Assembly (NCBI RefSeq): GCF_023516595.1
Contig: NZ_JAMGBG010000144.1
Location: forward strand, 1 to 36,671
Direction: 5' to 3'
Origin: Streptomyces neyagawaensis
Lineage (GTDB): Bacteria > Actinomycetota > Actinomycetes > Streptomycetales > Streptomycetaceae
DNA: 36,671 nt
Translations under genes and position numbers: made by a program
The notes under the pieces: model-generated
Database searches by the model: none
The model's input: only the letters and a program-made list of their open reading frames with translations
What the model was told of the DNA's origin: nothing
In this document: positions 17,641-24,469 of the stretch, in pieces
How the letters are laid out: the number at the start of each line of letters is the position of its first letter
How positions within the stretch are numbered: position 1 is the stretch's first letter

Positions 17641-17659
17641 TTAGGTAAGCCTTGCCTGT
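17641..17659 (+). promoter_or_regulatory. Iron-box-like operator (DmdR/IdeR type) before the biosynthetic operon
   Basis: TTAGGTAAGCCTTGCCTGT matches the iron-box consensus at 13 of 19 positions and contains the near-palindrome AGGNAAG-C-CTTNCCT. It lies about 80 bp before the first biosynthetic gene and 69 bp from its partner box. The divergent import and biosynthesis operons therefore appear to share iron control. Confidence 0.7.
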
Positions 17660-17742
17660 CCGCCTGGGGGCTGGCTATGTTTCAGCAGGGCTTCCCGGCG
17701 CCGCACCGACCACGCGGCCCGCTCCGGAGGGCCTTCTTCTCC

Positions 17743-18789
17743 ATGCCCGTAGACCAGCAACGCGCCCCGCACCCCCCGCACTGGAACGGACAGTCACCCA
17801 TGCCCACGGGAACCGCACCCGTACGCCTGCTCGACCCCGACTCGGTGGCCGAACTGACCGCCGCCGCCCGCACCCTCCTGGCCAGGTACGACGGGTTGTC
17901 GGCCCACCCCGGCCTGCTGGCCGAAGTCCCCGCCGCGGCCGCCTCGTTGAGCGACGCGATACGCCACGCCTGCCGCCCCGTCGACACCGCCGACGGCCTG
18001 TTCGTGCTGCGCGGCATGCCCGTCGACGACACCGAGATCGGCCCCACACCGAGCCACTGGTCGACGGCCGGTGACGCCGGAGCCGTATACGACGTGGTCC
18101 TGCTGCTGCTCTCGACGGTGATGGGCACCCCCATCGCCTGGGAGGGCCAGCAGGAAGGCCGTTTCGTCCACAACATCGTGCCGTCCCCCGGCCACGAGGA
18201 GGAGCAGACCGGCGCCAGTAGCAGCGTGCTGCTCAGCCCGCACACCGAGGACGCGTTCCACCCCGGCCGGGCCCATCTGCTGATCCTCGGCTGCATGCGC
18301 AACCACGACTCCGTCGCCACCACCGCCGCCAGCATCCGCCAGGTCGAACTCGACGACCACGAGGTGGAGTTGCTCAGCCGTGCGGTGCTGCCGATCCTGC
18401 CCGACGACGCCTACGAGGAGGCCCAGGGCTACGCCGGCGAGCCACCGGCCGTGCCCACGCTCTGGGCGTCCGAGGAGGGCCTGACCCTGCGCTTCGACCC
18501 CGCCTACACCCCGCTGGACCAGGCACCCGAGGACCACCGCGCGGCCTACGCACGACTGGAGGACGAACTCGCCCGCGTGAGCGTCGCGGTGAGCCTGAAC
18601 CCCGGCGAGGTCCTGGTCGTCGACAACGATCTCGTCGTTCACGGCCGGGTCCCCTTCCGGGCCCGCTACGACGGCACGGACCGCTGGCTGAAACGTTCCT
18701 CCGTGCGGGTCGGGGGCCGCGGCACCAGGCCGCCCGCCGAGGAGTCGGAGCACGGCTACGGCCAGGCCGCCGTGGAGGCCTACGCATGA
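17743..18789 (+). CDS. Fe(II)/2-oxoglutarate-dependent amino-acid hydroxylase, clavaminate synthase / VioC-like
   Basis: A 348-residue non-heme iron dioxygenase of the TauD/clavaminate-synthase-like group that includes the arginine beta-hydroxylase VioC. From this start the facial triad is His167 and Glu169 (SPHTEDAFHP) and His300 (VVHGRVPF). The 2-oxoglutarate-binding Arg is about 14 residues later in RWLKR. The HxE form (not HxD) is typical of this group. The predicted role is hydroxylation of a free amino acid or metallophore precursor. The start is uncertain: 17743 has GGAGG at 17726-17730, while in-frame ATGs at 17677 and 17800 are alternatives. Its stop overlaps the SbnB-like start (ATGA). 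It is the first gene behind an iron box. Confidence 0.85.
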   Translation: MPVDQQRAPHPPHWNGQSPMPTGTAPVRLLDPDSVAELTAAARTLLARYDGLSAHPGLLAEVPAAAASLSDAIRHACRPVDTADGLFVLRGMPVDDTEIGPTPSHWSTAGDAGAVYDVVLLLLSTVMGTPIAWEGQQEGRFVHNIVPSPGHEEEQTGASSSVLLSPHTEDAFHPGRAHLLILGCMRNHDSVATTAASIRQVELDDHEVELLSRAVLPILPDDAYEEAQGYAGEPPAVPTLWASEEGLTLRFDPAYTPLDQAPEDHRAAYARLEDELARVSVAVSLNPGEVLVVDNDLVVHGRVPFRARYDGTDRWLKRSSVRVGGRGTRPPAEESEHGYGQAAVEAYA

Positions 18790-19808
18790 CCCGCATCGAC
18801 CGTCCGGGAGGGACGACCGTGACGCCCGACGACAAGACCCTGCGCGTGCTCAGCACCAGCGACGTGGCCGGCATCGACATCACGCTGACCGATGTCGTCT
18901 CCGTGGTGGAGCAGGCGTACCGCACCCTGGCGGACGGCCGCTCCGACAACCCGCGCAAGCTCACCGTCAAGCCCGAGGACGGCCACTCCGTCGCCTACGC
19001 GATGCTCGGCCGGGACGGGGTGCGCGGGGTCGTCGCGATCAAGACCTCCTACAAGTACGGCCTCCACGAGGACCGCGACAAGCAGCACTACTACACGACG
19101 CTCACGCTCTACGACGACGAGACCGGCCTGCCGGTCGCCATGCTCGACTGCGGCCGCATCGGCGCCCTGCGCACCCCGGCGGTCTCCGCCCTGCTGGCCC
19201 GGGAGCTCGCCGCCCCGGACAGCCGCAGCGCCCTCGTCATCGGCACCGGCACCCAGGGCCGGCTCGCGCTGCCGTTCCTGCTGACCACCCTGCCGGACCT
19301 GGAGCGGCTGATGCTCTTCGGCACCCACCCGGACGGCATCCGGGCCGTGCGCGAGCAGCTCCACGCGCACTTCCCCGACCGGGAGCTGGAGATCGTCACG
19401 GACCTCAGGGCCGCCGCCGCGGACGCGGACGTCGTCCTCGCCACCGCCGGGCCGGGCACCCCCGCGTCCGTCGAGGCCGAGTGGCTGGGGCCGTCCGCGC
19501 TGTCGGTGCTGATCGGGTACGGCATCGCGCCCTCCACCCTGCACACCGCCGACCGCGTCATCGCCACCAGCGAGGCCCAGATGCGGGTCACCGGCACGGA
19601 CATGGCCGGCGCCGACGGCGAACTCCGGGCCGTGCACGCCGAGTTCCCGGAGGTGCTCGCGGGCCGCGCCGAGGGCCGCACGGACCCGGGGCAGCGGATC
19701 TTCGCGTACAACAGCGGGCTGGTCGTCACCGACATCGCTCTCGGCCACCGGTTCGCCCAGCTCGCGCTCGCCCAGGGCCTCGGCACGGCGGTGCCGCTGT
19801 GGACGTGA
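18786..19808 (+). CDS. SbnB-like ornithine cyclodeaminase-family enzyme (2,3-diaminopropionate synthesis)
   Basis: A 340-residue member of the ornithine cyclodeaminase / mu-crystallin family. The Rossmann motif is VIGTGTQGRLA, and the family signature is DCGRIGALRTPAVSALLA. In staphyloferrin B synthesis SbnB oxidatively cleaves N-(1-amino-1-carboxy-2-ethyl)-glutamate to L-2,3-diaminopropionate and 2-oxoglutarate with NAD. The presence of an SbnA-like partner two genes later supports that reaction here rather than ornithine cyclisation. The start at 18786 overlaps the dioxygenase stop and its end overlaps the decarboxylase start (GTGA), so translation is coupled. The length fits SbnB. The role is well supported by family pairing but not proven. 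Confidence 0.85.
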   Translation: MTRIDRPGGTTVTPDDKTLRVLSTSDVAGIDITLTDVVSVVEQAYRTLADGRSDNPRKLTVKPEDGHSVAYAMLGRDGVRGVVAIKTSYKYGLHEDRDKQHYYTTLTLYDDETGLPVAMLDCGRIGALRTPAVSALLARELAAPDSRSALVIGTGTQGRLALPFLLTTLPDLERLMLFGTHPDGIRAVREQLHAHFPDRELEIVTDLRAAAADADVVLATAGPGTPASVEAEWLGPSALSVLIGYGIAPSTLHTADRVIATSEAQMRVTGTDMAGADGELRAVHAEFPEVLAGRAEGRTDPGQRIFAYNSGLVVTDIALGHRFAQLALAQGLGTAVPLWT

Positions 19809-21166
19809 CGACCGCCCTCCCCTCCCACACCACCGAGGAGGTGCGCGCGCTCCTCGAACCCCTCGGCAGCTCCCTCCTGCACGAGCTGGGCCACGGCCTC
19901 GGCGGGCCCTACCACGTGCTGTTCCCGCGGCGGTTCGACGCGAACGCCGCCTCGTTCCGGGCGGCGTTCACCGCGGCGGGCGTGGACGGGCGCGTGTACT
20001 ACGCCAAGAAGGCCAACAAGGCGTCCGTGTTCGTGGAACGGGCCGCCGGGGCGGGCCTGGGCGTGGACGTGGCGAGCCACGGGGAGCTGCGCGAGGCGCT
20101 CGCGGCCGGGGTGCGCGGCACCGACCTGGTGATCACCGGCCCGGCCAAGGACGACCATCTGCTGCGGGTCTCCGTGCTGCACGGGGCGCTGATCGCCGTG
20201 GACGCCCTCGACGAACTCGACCGCGTCCTCGCCCTGGCGCGCGAACTGGGACGCACCGCACAGGTGGTGCTGCGCCTCCTTCCGCCGGGGCAACCGCACA
20301 GCCGCTTCGGCCTGGACGAGACCGAGACGGCGACGGCCCTCGGCCGCTGCCGCACCGAGCACGTGGACATGGCGGGCTTCAGCTTCCACCTCTCCGGCTA
20401 CGACATCCAGGAACGGGCCGACCTGGCCGCCCGGGCGGTGCGGCTGTGCGCGCACGCCCGCACCCTGGGGCTGCGCGCCGACCGGGTCAGTGTGGGCGGC
20501 GGCTTCGCGGTGGACTACGTGGGCGCGGACGACTGGCGCCGCTTCCACGAGAGCACCCGGCCCGAGCACTTCCACCGGCGCAAGACCTTCCCCGGCTACT
20601 ACCCGTACCACTCCCCCGTCGCCGGCGCGGACGCCCTCGCCGCCCTGCTCGCCTCGACCCCGGCGGACGAGACGTCGAGCCTGGCCGACCTGGTGCGTCG
20701 GGCCGGGGTGACGCTGCTCGTCGAGCCGGGCAGGGCACTGCTGGACCAGGCGGGGTGCAGCGTCTTCCGGGTCCAGGGCGTCAAGGAACGCGACGGCTAC
20801 GACATCCTCACCGTGGACGGCAGCAGCCTCAGCCTGTCCGAGCAGTGGTTCGAGAGCGAGTTCCTGCCCGACCCGGTCGTCGTCCCCGCCGACCGGGCGG
20901 ACCTCGCCGACGCGGGCCCGTATCCGGCCTGTGTGGGCGCCGCCACCTGCCTGGAGTCGGACCTGCTGACCTGGCGCAAGATCCCCTTCCCCGTCCGCCC
21001 GGCCACCGGGGACCTGCTGGTGTACCTGAACACGGCGGGCTACCAGATGGACTCCAACGAGTCCCCGTTCCACGAACTGCCGCTGCCGCCCAAGGTCGTC
21101 GTCGAACCGCCGGCCCACGACTCCCCCTCCGTCCGCCCCCACTGGCGTCTCGACCGCCACCCGTAG
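19805..21166 (+). CDS. PLP-dependent fold-type III decarboxylase (SbnH / diaminopimelate-decarboxylase-like)
   Basis: A 453-residue group IV decarboxylase. The PLP lysine is Lys69 in YYAKKAN. A His-containing SFHLSG strand, the glycine phosphate-binding loop SVGGGFAVDY, EPGRALLDQ and the active-site Cys382 in ATCLESD follow in the expected order. Relatives decarboxylate meso-diaminopimelate, ornithine or arginine, or, as SbnH, a citryl-diaminopropionate intermediate. I chose the GTG at 19805 because it overlaps the upstream stop (GTGA); GTG at 19799 is also possible. At 453 residues it is longer than SbnH. Beside SbnA- and SbnB-like genes it probably removes a carboxylate from a metallophore intermediate to yield an amine. 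The exact substrate is unknown. Confidence 0.86.
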   Translation: MTTALPSHTTEEVRALLEPLGSSLLHELGHGLGGPYHVLFPRRFDANAASFRAAFTAAGVDGRVYYAKKANKASVFVERAAGAGLGVDVASHGELREALAAGVRGTDLVITGPAKDDHLLRVSVLHGALIAVDALDELDRVLALARELGRTAQVVLRLLPPGQPHSRFGLDETETATALGRCRTEHVDMAGFSFHLSGYDIQERADLAARAVRLCAHARTLGLRADRVSVGGGFAVDYVGADDWRRFHESTRPEHFHRRKTFPGYYPYHSPVAGADALAALLASTPADETSSLADLVRRAGVTLLVEPGRALLDQAGCSVFRVQGVKERDGYDILTVDGSSLSLSEQWFESEFLPDPVVVPADRADLADAGPYPACVGAATCLESDLLTWRKIPFPVRPATGDLLVYLNTAGYQMDSNESPFHELPLPPKVVVEPPAHDSPSVRPHWRLDRHP

Positions 21167-21179
21167 GGAGTTCCCCGCC

Positions 21180-22232
21180 ATGAGCCACCCCCACCCACTG
21201 CACCGTCCGCCCGTCGTCCGCCAGGTCTCCGAACTCATCGGCGCCACACCGCTGTTCGAGCTGTGCCGCACGGAGAGCGACGCCCGGCTGCTGCTGAAGC
21301 TGGAGCAGTTCAACCCGACCGGCACGGCGAAGATACGCATGGCCCGGCAGATGGTCGTCGACGCCGAGGAGCGCGGGCTGCTGCGGCCCGGCGGGCGGAT
21401 CATCGAGTCCACCTCCGGCAACACCGGGCTCGGGCTCGCCGTGGTCGCCGCCGAGCGCGGCTACACGTTCACCGCGGTCGTCGACCACCACGCGTCCAAG
21501 GACAAGCTGCGCGCCATGAAGGCCATGGGCGCCGAACTGGTCTACGTGGCCGCCGAGGGGGACGAGGACCTCGCCACGGCCGCGCGCGAGGAGCTGGCGG
21601 AGCGGATGGCCGCCGAGTCGGACAACGCGTACTTCACCGAGCAGCACAACAACATGGCCAACGGCGTCGGTTACCACCCGGTGGCCCGGGAGTTGGACGC
21701 GGCGCTGGACGGCCGGATCGACATCCTGATCGGCGCGGTCGGCACCGGCGGCGGACTGTTCGGCACCGGGGGCGCGCTGCGCGCGACCGTGCCGGACGTG
21801 CGGATCGTGGGGGTCGAGCCCAAGGGGTCCATCGCCTTCGGGCCACCCGCGCACGACTACCACCAGTCGGGCACCGGCACACCGGAGGGCGCGACGATCG
21901 GCGCCATGGTCGACTACAGCCTGCTGGACGAGGGCGCGAAGGTCGGTGACGTCGAGGCGTTCGCCACCGCCCGCGCCGTGGCCCGCCGCACCGGGCTCAT
22001 GCTCGGCGGCTCGGCCGGCGGAGTGGTGTACGAGGCCCTGACCCGGATGGCGTCCCTCGCGCCGGGGACGACTATGGTCGCCCTGATCAACGACGGCGGG
22101 GAGAAGTACCTGGACACGGTCTTCGACGACGACTGGATGGACGCCCGGGACCTGCTCTCCCCCGACACCGAACGCGAGGTGGACGAGCTGCTCGCCAAGC
22201 TCCGCCGCGTCGCGCCGGACGTCCAGGGGTAG
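21180..22232 (+). CDS. SbnA-like cysteine synthase-family enzyme (2,3-diaminopropionate pathway)
   Basis: A 350-residue fold-type II PLP enzyme. The PLP lysine is Lys51 in NPTGTAKIRMA, followed by the substrate loop STSGNTG, the phosphate loop GTGGG and a C-terminal SAGG. SbnA proteins join O-phosphoserine and glutamate to form N-(1-amino-1-carboxy-2-ethyl)-glutamate, the substrate of SbnB. TAKIR instead of the CysK-type SVKDR argues against housekeeping cysteine synthesis, as does the context. The start at 21180 is 13 bases after the decarboxylase stop, with TAGGGAG upstream. Together with the gene at 18786-19808 it should make L-2,3-diaminopropionate. Confidence 0.87.
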   Translation: MSHPHPLHRPPVVRQVSELIGATPLFELCRTESDARLLLKLEQFNPTGTAKIRMARQMVVDAEERGLLRPGGRIIESTSGNTGLGLAVVAAERGYTFTAVVDHHASKDKLRAMKAMGAELVYVAAEGDEDLATAAREELAERMAAESDNAYFTEQHNNMANGVGYHPVARELDAALDGRIDILIGAVGTGGGLFGTGGALRATVPDVRIVGVEPKGSIAFGPPAHDYHQSGTGTPEGATIGAMVDYSLLDEGAKVGDVEAFATARAVARRTGLMLGGSAGGVVYEALTRMASLAPGTTMVALINDGGEKYLDTVFDDDWMDARDLLSPDTEREVDELLAKLRRVAPDVQG

Positions 22233-22276
22233 TTCGTCCCGTCGTCAGCGTCCCCCCACCTCAGGAACGGAAGTCG

Positions 22277-23677
22277 ATGCCGCCCGCCCTCGCCCGCCTC
22301 CTCGGCGACAGCCGCGCCCTCGCCACGCTGGCCGTACCGCTCGCGCTCACCCAGCTCGCGCAGGTCGCCCTCACCACCACCGACACCGTCATGATGGGCC
22401 TGATCGGCACCGAGGCCCTCGCTGCGGGCGGCCTCGCCATGGTGATCTTCAACCAGTTGCGCACCATGGGCGTCGGCATGGTCACCGCCGTCGGCAACCA
22501 GGTCGCGGCGGCCGACGCGCGGGCGGAGTCGGCCGACGCACCGGAGGCCGCCGAGGACGAGGTCCGGGACCTGGTCAGGGCGAGCCTGCTCCTGTCGACC
22601 CTCGTGGGGGTCGTCGGCGCCGTGCTGATGGTGCTCATCGGGCACGCCGTGGTCTGGCTGGGCCAGGACCCGGAGGTGGTCGACGCCGCGAAGCCGATCC
22701 TGTACACGATGGCGCCGGGTCTGATCCCCTGCCTGTGGTTCCAGGCGATACGGCAGTTCACCGTCGGCATGCGCCGCCCGCAGGCCCTGCTGCGCATCAC
22801 CCTCGTCTCGATCGCCGTCAACGCCGGCCTCAACTGGGCCTTCGTCCACGGCACCTGGATCTTCCCGGAGCTGGGCCTGCCCGGCATCGGCCTGGCCACC
22901 AGCCTGGTGTACGCGCTGTCCTGCCTGGCCCTGTACCTGTCCGCCCGGCGCGACCCCCGGCTGGCCCCCGTCCTGTCGCTCAGCGTCTGGAAGACCCGCC
23001 CCGCCACCCTGCGCCGGCTGACCGGACTCGGTACGCCGATCGCCGCCACCTACGGCTCCGAGGCGGGCTTCTTCTTCGTCGTCGCCCTGTTCGCGGGCAG
23101 CTTCGGCACGGCGGCGCTGGCCGCGCACACCGCCGTCAACCAGCTCGTGTACATCGTCTTCCAGATCGCCGTCGGCCTCTCCCACGCCGCGTCCATCGGC
23201 GTCAGCCGGGAGCTGGCGCTGCACAACCTGGCGGCGGCCCAGCGGCTGAAGGCCACCGCCGTGGCCTGCGCGGCGGCGGTGATGGCCGTGGTCGGGCTGG
23301 TGTACGTGACCGCGCCCGGCCTGGTGCTCGCGCCGTTCTTCGACACCGGTGACGCCAAGGCGGTCGACATCGCCACCCAACTGCTGCTGGTCGCGGCGGT
23401 GCTGCAGTTCTTCGACTGCGCGCAGAACATCGGCGTCGGCCTGCTGCGCGGCCTCGACGACACCAAGGGCGGCTTCCGCGTCACCCTCGTCGGCTACTGG
23501 CTCGTCGGCCTGCCCGCCGCCGCTCTCCTCGGCCTCGCCCTGGGCCTGGACACCCTCGGCATCTGGCTCGGCCTCCTCACCGGCCTCGCAACCACCGCGG
23601 TGCTCCTCCTGCGCCGCTTCGACCGCGGCCTCGGCCGGCTGCCCCGCCCCACGGAAGCGGAGCCTGCCCAGGCCTGA
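22277..23677 (+). CDS. MATE-family efflux transporter (candidate metallophore exporter)
   Basis: A 466-residue, 12-helix MATE transporter. The two homologous halves begin PLALTQLAQVALTTTDTVMMG and GTPIAATYGSEAGFFFV. The family's conserved Asn/Gln positions are visible (GMVTAVGNQVAAADA, TAVNQLVYIVFQIAVGLS). MATE proteins export small, often cationic or zwitterionic molecules using proton or sodium gradients. It is the last gene of the iron-box-preceded operon, 44 bp after the SbnA-like gene, with AGGAACGGAAG before the ATG at 22277. Export of the product made by the four upstream enzymes is the simple reading. A hairpin directly after the stop may end the transcript. Confidence 0.88.
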   Translation: MPPALARLLGDSRALATLAVPLALTQLAQVALTTTDTVMMGLIGTEALAAGGLAMVIFNQLRTMGVGMVTAVGNQVAAADARAESADAPEAAEDEVRDLVRASLLLSTLVGVVGAVLMVLIGHAVVWLGQDPEVVDAAKPILYTMAPGLIPCLWFQAIRQFTVGMRRPQALLRITLVSIAVNAGLNWAFVHGTWIFPELGLPGIGLATSLVYALSCLALYLSARRDPRLAPVLSLSVWKTRPATLRRLTGLGTPIAATYGSEAGFFFVVALFAGSFGTAALAAHTAVNQLVYIVFQIAVGLSHAASIGVSRELALHNLAAAQRLKATAVACAAAVMAVVGLVYVTAPGLVLAPFFDTGDAKAVDIATQLLLVAAVLQFFDCAQNIGVGLLRGLDDTKGGFRVTLVGYWLVGLPAAALLGLALGLDTLGIWLGLLTGLATTAVLLLRRFDRGLGRLPRPTEAEPAQA

Positions 23678-23703
23678 CCGGCGGCGCCACGACGGACCGC
23701 CGG
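23678..23703 (+). terminator. Candidate hairpin terminator of the metallophore operon
   Basis: CCGGCGG (23678-23684) and CCGCCGG (23697-23703) form a 7-bp stem with a 12-base loop immediately after the MATE stop. The stem is short and has no T tract, so this is tentative. Confidence 0.4.
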
Positions 23704-23751
23704 GGCGTCCGGGTCGGGGCGCCGTGCTCGCGCCGACGGCGGTGCCGCCGG

Positions 23752-24031
23752 GGGCCGCAGGTGCCGCAGCTGACGGACCGGGGCACGACGACCAGGTCGC
23801 CGGGGGCGACGGCGGTCACGGCGTCACCGATGTCGACGACAGGGGCGACGCACTCGTGGCCGAGGGCGAAGGGCGGCTCGATGAAGGCGTGGCCCGCCAG
23901 GATCGCCGAGTCCACGTCGCAGGAGGTCGCGGCGGCCGGCACGACGACCGCCTCGCCGGCCGACCGGACCGGGGGTCGGGCGCCTCGCGTCACTCGACCA
24001 TGCGGAGGCCGGCGTACGTCGGCTCACGTAT
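23752..24031 (-). pseudogene. Decayed N-terminal fragment of a zinc-binding alcohol dehydrogenase
   Basis: Reading leftward from 24031, the frame gives IREPTYAGLRMVE, then TGA where the family has Trp (VEWREAPDP-type start), then REAPDPRSGRP. A frame change is then needed to continue into GEAVVVPAAATSCDVDSAIL, FALGHECVAPVVDIGD and VAPGDLVVVPRSVSCGTCG. These are the substrate-zinc, GHE and structural-zinc segments of an alcohol dehydrogenase. Similarity stops abruptly near 23752, within the four-cysteine loop, with Arg-rich out-of-frame sequence beyond. So there is a nonsense codon, a frameshift and loss of the whole Rossmann half. It sits between two functional genes and marks a past deletion or rearrangement junction. 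Confidence 0.72.
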
Positions 24032-24291
24032 CGGCCGCTCCGGTGGGGGCCAGGAGCTGCGTGGCGGCCAGCCGTGCGACCACTGACGCGAGGGGGGTGT
24101 CGGGCTCCGCGTGCCGCGCACGGTGTGTCATGCCCCCCAGCCTGGAAGCCCTGCCTCCGCACGCCCATCCGGCACCCGTCGGGTCGACCCCCGCCGAGTG
24201 GCGGGAGGAGGTCGTCATCGGGACGCACACGGGCCTGGACCGACGGAAACGCGGCTGCTGGGGTCCGCTCGGGTCGGGTAGCGTGCGGGGC

Positions 24292-24357
24292 ATGTCGAGT
24301 CCTGAGTCGGATGACTCGGGGGCTTTCGGTCACGCCGTCAGCCCCCTGAACCACTGA
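24292..24357 (+). CDS. Candidate 21-codon leader peptide upstream of the MFS exporter gene
   Basis: A short ORF from ATG 24292 to TGA 24357, beginning MSSPESDD and ending SPLNH. It lies 112 bp before the exporter start and contains its own 7-bp stem (GGGGGCT/AGCCCCC). A second, longer hairpin follows its stop. Chloramphenicol exporters in other bacteria are controlled by leader ORFs on which the ribosome stalls. No strong Shine-Dalgarno sequence is seen beyond GCGGGG, so translation is uncertain. Confidence 0.4.
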   Translation: MSSPESDDSGAFGHAVSPLNH

Positions 24358-24443
24358 ACGCGTAGCCCTGTCGTCGTACCGCCCTGCGCGGTGGGACGAG
24401 GGCGCGCTCCGGGCTGGCCACGGTGACGAGATGACCCTCTCGT
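24318..24443 (+). promoter_or_regulatory. Candidate ribosome-mediated attenuator: leader hairpins before the exporter gene
   Basis: Three stems are visible. Stem 1 (24318-24324 with 24340-24346, GGGGGCT) lies inside the leader ORF. Stem 2 spans 24365-24403 as GCCC, TCGTC and ACCGC pairing with GCGGT, GACGA and GGGC around a 5-base loop, with small internal loops. Stem 3 is ACGAGA (24426-24431) with TCTCGT (24438-24443). AGCCC at 24364-24368 can instead pair with GGGCT at 24411-24415, which would break stem 2. That gives the alternative structures expected of an attenuator. The pairing is seen; the function is inferred. Confidence 0.45.
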
Positions 24444-24469
24444 GCTTCTCCTCACCTCGGAGCCACTCG

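Noticed and set aside
21180..22232. Housekeeping cysteine synthase (CysK)
   Set aside because: The PLP-lysine context TAKIR and the operon with an SbnB-like gene fit SbnA better than CysK.
24024..24131. A 35-codon minus-strand ORF (MTHRARHAEPD...) just upstream of the dehydrogenase relic
   Set aside because: It is too short, with no recognisable domain. It may be part of the decayed locus but cannot be supported as a gene.
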